This document shows, one piece after another, positions 60,376-64,000 of a stretch of DNA of 64,000 nucleotides (position 1 is the stretch's first letter; every line of letters starts with the position of its first letter). The stretch is from Arcobacter sp. F2176 (GTDB taxonomy: Bacteria > Campylobacterota > Campylobacteria > Campylobacterales > Arcobacteraceae): positions 16,629 through 80,628 of the forward strand of contig NZ_PDJV01000012.1 in NCBI RefSeq assembly GCF_004116465.1, in the 5' to 3' direction. The position numbers and the translations under genes were made by a program. The notes beneath the pieces were generated by a model that did not search any database, was not told the DNA's origin, and saw nothing but the letters and a program-made list of their open reading frames with translations.

Positions 60376-61818
60376 TTATTTAATAACTAATAAAATAGTT
60401 TGTCCTTGTCTATTTACATAAACTCTTTTATATTTGTTATTGTATTTTCTTAATGCTTCTTGTACATCTGAAAATCTATTAATTGTAATATCTTCAATTT
60501 GTATAATAACATCACCAGCTTGAAAACCAACTTTTTCTGCATCAGATTTTGGTTTCACATTTGTAACTAAAACACCTGTTATATTTCTAGGAAGTCTAAA
60601 TCTATCTATGATATTTGTATCTAAATCACTTAGTTGTAAGCCACCTAAAATAGTTCCATTGACTGATTCACTAATAATTAAGCCATCTCTATTACCTAAT
60701 TGGGCATTTATAACTACATCTTTTTTATCTCTTTCAAGTTGAAGTATAATTTTAGCATTTGGTTTAAAAGAAGCAATAGTATTTTGTAATGCAGCTCTAT
60801 CTTTGATAGGTTTATTATTTATTGCATAAATTAAATCACCTCTTTTTAGACCATATTTAGCAGCTGGTGTATCTCTGCCAACTTCTAAGATAAGTGCTCC
60901 ACTTTTGTGATTATATACTTTTGCTGACTCTTTTGTTAAGTCATTAATAACAACTCCTAAATAACCCCTTGTTACTTTTCCTTCTTCTACAAGTTTTGTA
61001 GCTACTTCTTTTACCATGTTAATAGGAATGGCAAAACCAATACCATTATTGCCACCACTTCTTGTGATAATAGCACTATTGATTCCTATAAGCGCACCTC
61101 TACTATCAACTAAAGCACCACCAGAATTTCCAGGATTTATAGATGCATCAGTTTGAATGAAGTTCTCATATCTATTTATTCCAACTCTATTTTTATTTAG
61201 TGCTGAGATAATTCCTTGAGTTACTGTTTCTCCTATACCAAAAGGATTTCCAATAGCAAAAATAACATCTCCAACTTTTAAATCATCTGCATTGGCTACT
61301 TTTATTGGAGAAAGATTTGTTGCATTGATTTTAATAACTGCTAAATCGGAATCAGCATCTTTACCTATTACTTTTGCAGTATATTCTGTAGTATCACCTG
61401 ATAAGGTTACTGTTATTTCATCTGCATTTTCTACAACATGATTATTTGTAATTATATAACCATCTTTTGAAACAATTACACCAGAACCAAGGGCTCTTTG
61501 GATTTTGTTTTGCTTAAATTGGTTTCCAAATTGATCCCCAAAAAACCTTCTAAACAAAGGATCATTAAACATCTCCATTGGAACATTTCCATCTTGACTA
61601 GTCATGTGTGTTTTTGTAGAAATATTTACCACTGAAAGCATAGAGTTTTTAATGGAATCATTAAATGATAAAATTTGACTCATATTACTAGGAGATACTC
61701 TTTGTGGATTTTTGGCTGCCATATCAAAATCAATACTCTTTGCAAACATATTTACAGCAAGTAAGGATGAAATGATTAATAATTTTTGATTAAAAATTAA
61801 AACATTTTTTATTTTCAT
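60376..61818 (-). CDS. htrA: Periplasmic serine protease, HtrA/DegQ family
   Basis: 480 residues from ATG 61818 (AAAGGATTCAC before it; a longer frame to 61833 is unlikely). Signal peptide, then the trypsin-like domain: His in TNNHVVENA, Asp in DADSDLAVIKI, Ser in NPGNSGGALVDSRG. Two PDZ domains follow. It removes misfolded envelope proteins. The two-component pair follows downstream in the same direction (10 bp to the regulator), suggesting envelope- or acid-stress control. Confidence 0.95.
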   Translation of the reverse strand: MKIKNVLIFNQKLLIISSLLAVNMFAKSIDFDMAAKNPQRVSPSNMSQILSFNDSIKNSMLSVVNISTKTHMTSQDGNVPMEMFNDPLFRRFFGDQFGNQFKQNKIQRALGSGVIVSKDGYIITNNHVVENADEITVTLSGDTTEYTAKVIGKDADSDLAVIKINATNLSPIKVANADDLKVGDVIFAIGNPFGIGETVTQGIISALNKNRVGINRYENFIQTDASINPGNSGGALVDSRGALIGINSAIITRSGGNNGIGFAIPINMVKEVATKLVEEGKVTRGYLGVVINDLTKESAKVYNHKSGALILEVGRDTPAAKYGLKRGDLIYAINNKPIKDRAALQNTIASFKPNAKIILQLERDKKDVVINAQLGNRDGLIISESVNGTILGGLQLSDLDTNIIDRFRLPRNITGVLVTNVKPKSDAEKVGFQAGDVIIQIEDITINRFSDVQEALRKYNNKYKRVYVNRQGQTILLVIK

Positions 61819-61930
61819 GTGAATCCTTTTCAAATTTATTTATAATGAAATTTTATTTGCTTTGCGTAAATGAAAAATTAATAGATTGATTAATATTTGT
61901 TAATAAATCATGGGTTTACCCCAAGATTTA

Positions 61931-63619
61931 TTAAAGGTCAGTTTTTAAAACTGCACCACTACTTGCATTTGTTACAAGTGCTCTGTATTGACCTAACCAT
62001 TTTGATTTTAGTGGTTTTTTAAGCGGTGTAAATTCTGCTTTTCTTTTAGCGATTTCTTCATCACTTAAATGTACTTCTAAAATGTATTTGTCAACATCAA
62101 TATGAATTTCATCTCCATCTTTTAGTAATCCAATCATTCCACCTTCAGCAGCTTCTGGAGATACATGTCCAATACTTGCACCTCTTGTAGCTCCACTAAA
62201 TCTTCCATCAGTAATAAGGGCAACTTTATCTCCAAGCCCCATTCCCATGATTAGACTTGTAGGGGCAAGCATCTCTTGCATACCTGGACCACCTTTAGGA
62301 CCTTCGTATCTGATAACTACAACATCACCAGCTTTTACTTTTCCACCTAAAATACCAGCTATGGCTTCTGGTTGACCATCAAAACAAACAGCTTTTCCTG
62401 TAAGTGCTCTTGCCCCTGTAATACCAGCAGTTTTTATAACAGCACCTTGTTGGGCTAAGTTACCATATAAAATAGCTAATCCACCAACTTTAGAGTATGG
62501 ATTATCGATAGTATGGATAATATTTGTATCTTTTATATAAGCATCAGATATTTTTTCATATAAAGTTTCACCAGAAACAGTTAAGTTATCTAATAAAATA
62601 TCATCACCTCTTTTTGTCATCTCTTTCATAACAGCATTAACTCCACCAGCTTTGTTTATATCTTCCATGTGAACAGTAGATAATGATGGAGAGATTTTAG
62701 CTATGTGAGAAACTCTTTTTGAAATAGCATTTATATCACTAAGTTCAAAATTAACACCAGCTTCTTTTGCGATAGCTAACATATGTAAAACAGTATTTGA
62801 ACTTCCACCCATAGCCATATCAACAGCAAAGGCATTTCTAACTGCATTTTCATTTAAGATATTTGATAATTTGAATTTTTCTCTTGATTCATTATCTTTG
62901 GCAATTTCACATACTCTTCTTGCTGCTTTTCTGTAAAGCTCTTCTCTCTCAGGAGTTAAAGCTAAGATTGTTCCATTACCCGGAAGTGCGATTCCCATAG
63001 CTTCCATAAGTGTATTCATAGAATTTGCTGTAAACATACCAGAACATGATCCACCACTTGGACAGGCATTACACTCAATATCGGTAAGTTCTTCTTCTGT
63101 TATATCACCTTTTTCAAATTTACCAACAGCTTCAAAAGCAGTTGCTAAGTCAATAGGAACACCATCTTTTGTATGACCTTTAGCCATTGGACCACCACTT
63201 ACAAAAACAGTAGGAACATCAACTCTAATAGCTCCCATAATCATACCTGGTACGATTTTATCACAATTCGGTATTGCAATCATTGCATCTAATTTGTGTG
63301 CATTCATAACTGTTTCAATAGAGTTTGCTATTAATTCTCTTGAAGGTAGTGAAAACAACATACCATCATGCCCCATAGCAATTCCATCATCTACACCAAT
63401 AGTATTAAACTCAAATGGAACACAACCATTTGCTCTTATCTCTTCTTTTATTATTTCTGCAACTTTATTTAGAAAAAAATGCCCTGGAATAATTTCAATG
63501 AAAGAGTTTGCAACTCCAATAAATGGCTTACCAAAATCATCATCCTTTAGTCCTGTAGCTCTAAATAATGATCGATGAGGTGCTCTGTCATAACCTTTTT
63601 TTACTTCATCACTTCTCAT
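61931..63619 (-). CDS. ilvD: Dihydroxy-acid dehydratase
   Basis: 562 residues. Iron-sulfur ligands are in [12 protein letters not shown] near residue 118 and [20 protein letters not shown] near 185, and the [22 protein letters not shown] catalytic segment near 490. It makes branched-chain oxo acids for Ile and Val. The ATG follows AAGGATTTTT. Complete length for the family. Confidence 0.98.
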   Translation of the reverse strand: MRSDEVKKGYDRAPHRSLFRATGLKDDDFGKPFIGVANSFIEIIPGHFFLNKVAEIIKEEIRANGCVPFEFNTIGVDDGIAMGHDGMLFSLPSRELIANSIETVMNAHKLDAMIAIPNCDKIVPGMIMGAIRVDVPTVFVSGGPMAKGHTKDGVPIDLATAFEAVGKFEKGDITEEELTDIECNACPSGGSCSGMFTANSMNTLMEAMGIALPGNGTILALTPEREELYRKAARRVCEIAKDNESREKFKLSNILNENAVRNAFAVDMAMGGSSNTVLHMLAIAKEAGVNFELSDINAISKRVSHIAKISPSLSTVHMEDINKAGGVNAVMKEMTKRGDDILLDNLTVSGETLYEKISDAYIKDTNIIHTIDNPYSKVGGLAILYGNLAQQGAVIKTAGITGARALTGKAVCFDGQPEAIAGILGGKVKAGDVVVIRYEGPKGGPGMQEMLAPTSLIMGMGLGDKVALITDGRFSGATRGASIGHVSPEAAEGGMIGLLKDGDEIHIDVDKYILEVHLSDEEIAKRKAEFTPLKKPLKSKWLGQYRALVTNASSGAVLKTDL

Positions 63620-63686
63620 AAAAATCCTTAATATTTGTATATTGGATGATTATATCAAAAATTTTGGAAAATAAAATTAAAAACTA

Positions 63687-63715
63687 TTGACAAAGAATAA
63701 TTTTTTAAATATAAT
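63687..63715 (+). promoter_or_regulatory. Consensus sigma-70 promoter for the tRNA-Leu/Ser pair
   Basis: TTGACA (63687-63692), 17-bp spacer, TATAAT (63710-63715): exact consensus at both hexamers. It points right, 47 bp before tRNA-Leu. A leader of about 40 nt would precede the mature tRNA. Confidence 0.82.
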
Positions 63716-63762
63716 TCCACTCCATTTTAAGAAATAACACTTCTTTTAATCTACCAAATAGT

Positions 63763-63849
63763 GCGAGTGTGGCGGAATAGGTAGACGCGTGGGACTTAAA
63801 ATCCCATTCCGGTTTCGGAGTGTCGGTTCGATTCCGACCATTCTCACCA
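63763..63849 (+). tRNA. tRNA-Leu (TAA)
   Basis: 87 nt, class II, long variable arm, anticodon TAA in GGGACTTAAAATCCC, encoded CCA. The acceptor GCGAGTG pairs with CATTCTC only with a C2-T71 mismatch and a G5-T68 wobble. The sequence is otherwise typical. Confidence 0.9.
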
Positions 63850-63865
63850 CTATTATATTAATGTT

Positions 63866-63954
63866 AGAGAGTTGCCAGAGTTTGGCGAATGGACCGGGTT
63901 TGAAAACCGGCGGGGTTAACGGCTCCGAGGGGTCGAAGCCCTTGCTCTCTGCCA
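63866..63954 (+). tRNA. tRNA-Ser (TGA)
   Basis: 89 nt with encoded CCA; acceptor AGAGAGT with GCTCTCT, anticodon TGA in CCGGGTTTGAAAACCGG. The T arm reads GAGGG-GTCGAAG-CCCTT, where position 54 is G instead of T, and the anticodon stem has a G31-A39 mismatch. The gene lies 16 bp after tRNA-Leu. Confidence 0.87.
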
Positions 63955-64000
63955 CTTTTATTAAATCGGTTAATTCTTATTTTATATGATTTAATATTTA

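Noticed and set aside
63746..63989. Open frames on both strands over tRNA-Leu and tRNA-Ser
   Set aside because: They are explained by the tRNA genes and have no ribosome-binding site.

Overview
The window looks like a chromosomal segment of an Arcobacter-type member of the Campylobacterota. This is inferred from very AT-rich DNA, separate rpoB and rpoC genes that overlap by 8 nt (fused in Helicobacter), an ArsRS-like two-component pair, a NikKMLQO nickel ECF transporter, and an AceE-AceF-Lpd pyruvate dehydrogenase, which Arcobacter relatives carry while most other Campylobacterota use pyruvate:acceptor oxidoreductase. No database search was possible.

Layout. 1-15.4 kb is the core expression block: the 3' end of murD, tRNA-Phe/Thr/Tyr/Gly, tuf, rpmG, tRNA-Trp, secE, nusG, rplK, rplA, rplJ, rplL, rpoB and rpoC, with strong RNA hairpins in the spacers and an L10-type leader before rplJ. 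A small membrane protein and a YciI-family gene follow.

15.34-28.18 kb is an integrative mobilizable element inserted at the 3' end of the yciI gene. It is bounded by a 40-bp direct repeat (39/40 identical) that rebuilds the last yciI codons. It carries a P4-type tyrosine integrase next to the left end, a MobV relaxase with a likely oriT, a Lin1244/Lin1753-domain replication-type protein and an AlpA-type regulator. The cargo includes a compact metal-stress-like cassette: pyrC diverging from an operon of a HisI-RibA fusion, a frameshifted dksA/traR gene, a zinc-ribbon protein, a small helical protein and a DUF1826 protein. The divergent promoter holds a 27-bp perfect 13-1-13 palindrome and a degenerate second copy, the architecture of a Fur/Zur-family operator. 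Known Zur islands elsewhere carry spare copies of zinc enzymes (PyrC, HisI, DksA) and DUF1826, so a zinc-limitation survival cassette on a mobile element is the leading hypothesis. It is the most interesting feature of the window.

28.3-51.3 kb is mixed core sequence: nikKMLQO, an SGNH hydrolase, lpd-aceF-aceE diverging from a lipoate ligase-lipA pair (so the complex and its cofactor supply share a promoter region), an FkbM-type methyltransferase, YwbE, YaiI, an EEP phosphatase, a DUF234 protein, two lipoproteins, a hydrolase, an MFS exporter and a chemoreceptor. 51.5-64 kb holds rpsL-rpsG-fusA, nadK, a RecN-like ATPase, a U32 peptidase/TrhP protein, htrA with an ArsRS-like regulator and kinase, ilvD, and tRNA-Leu and tRNA-Ser with odd stem and T-loop bases.

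Two genes (the FkbM-type methyltransferase and the response regulator) appear to start at AUC and AUA, judged by reading frame, family N-terminus and ribosome-binding-site spacing.
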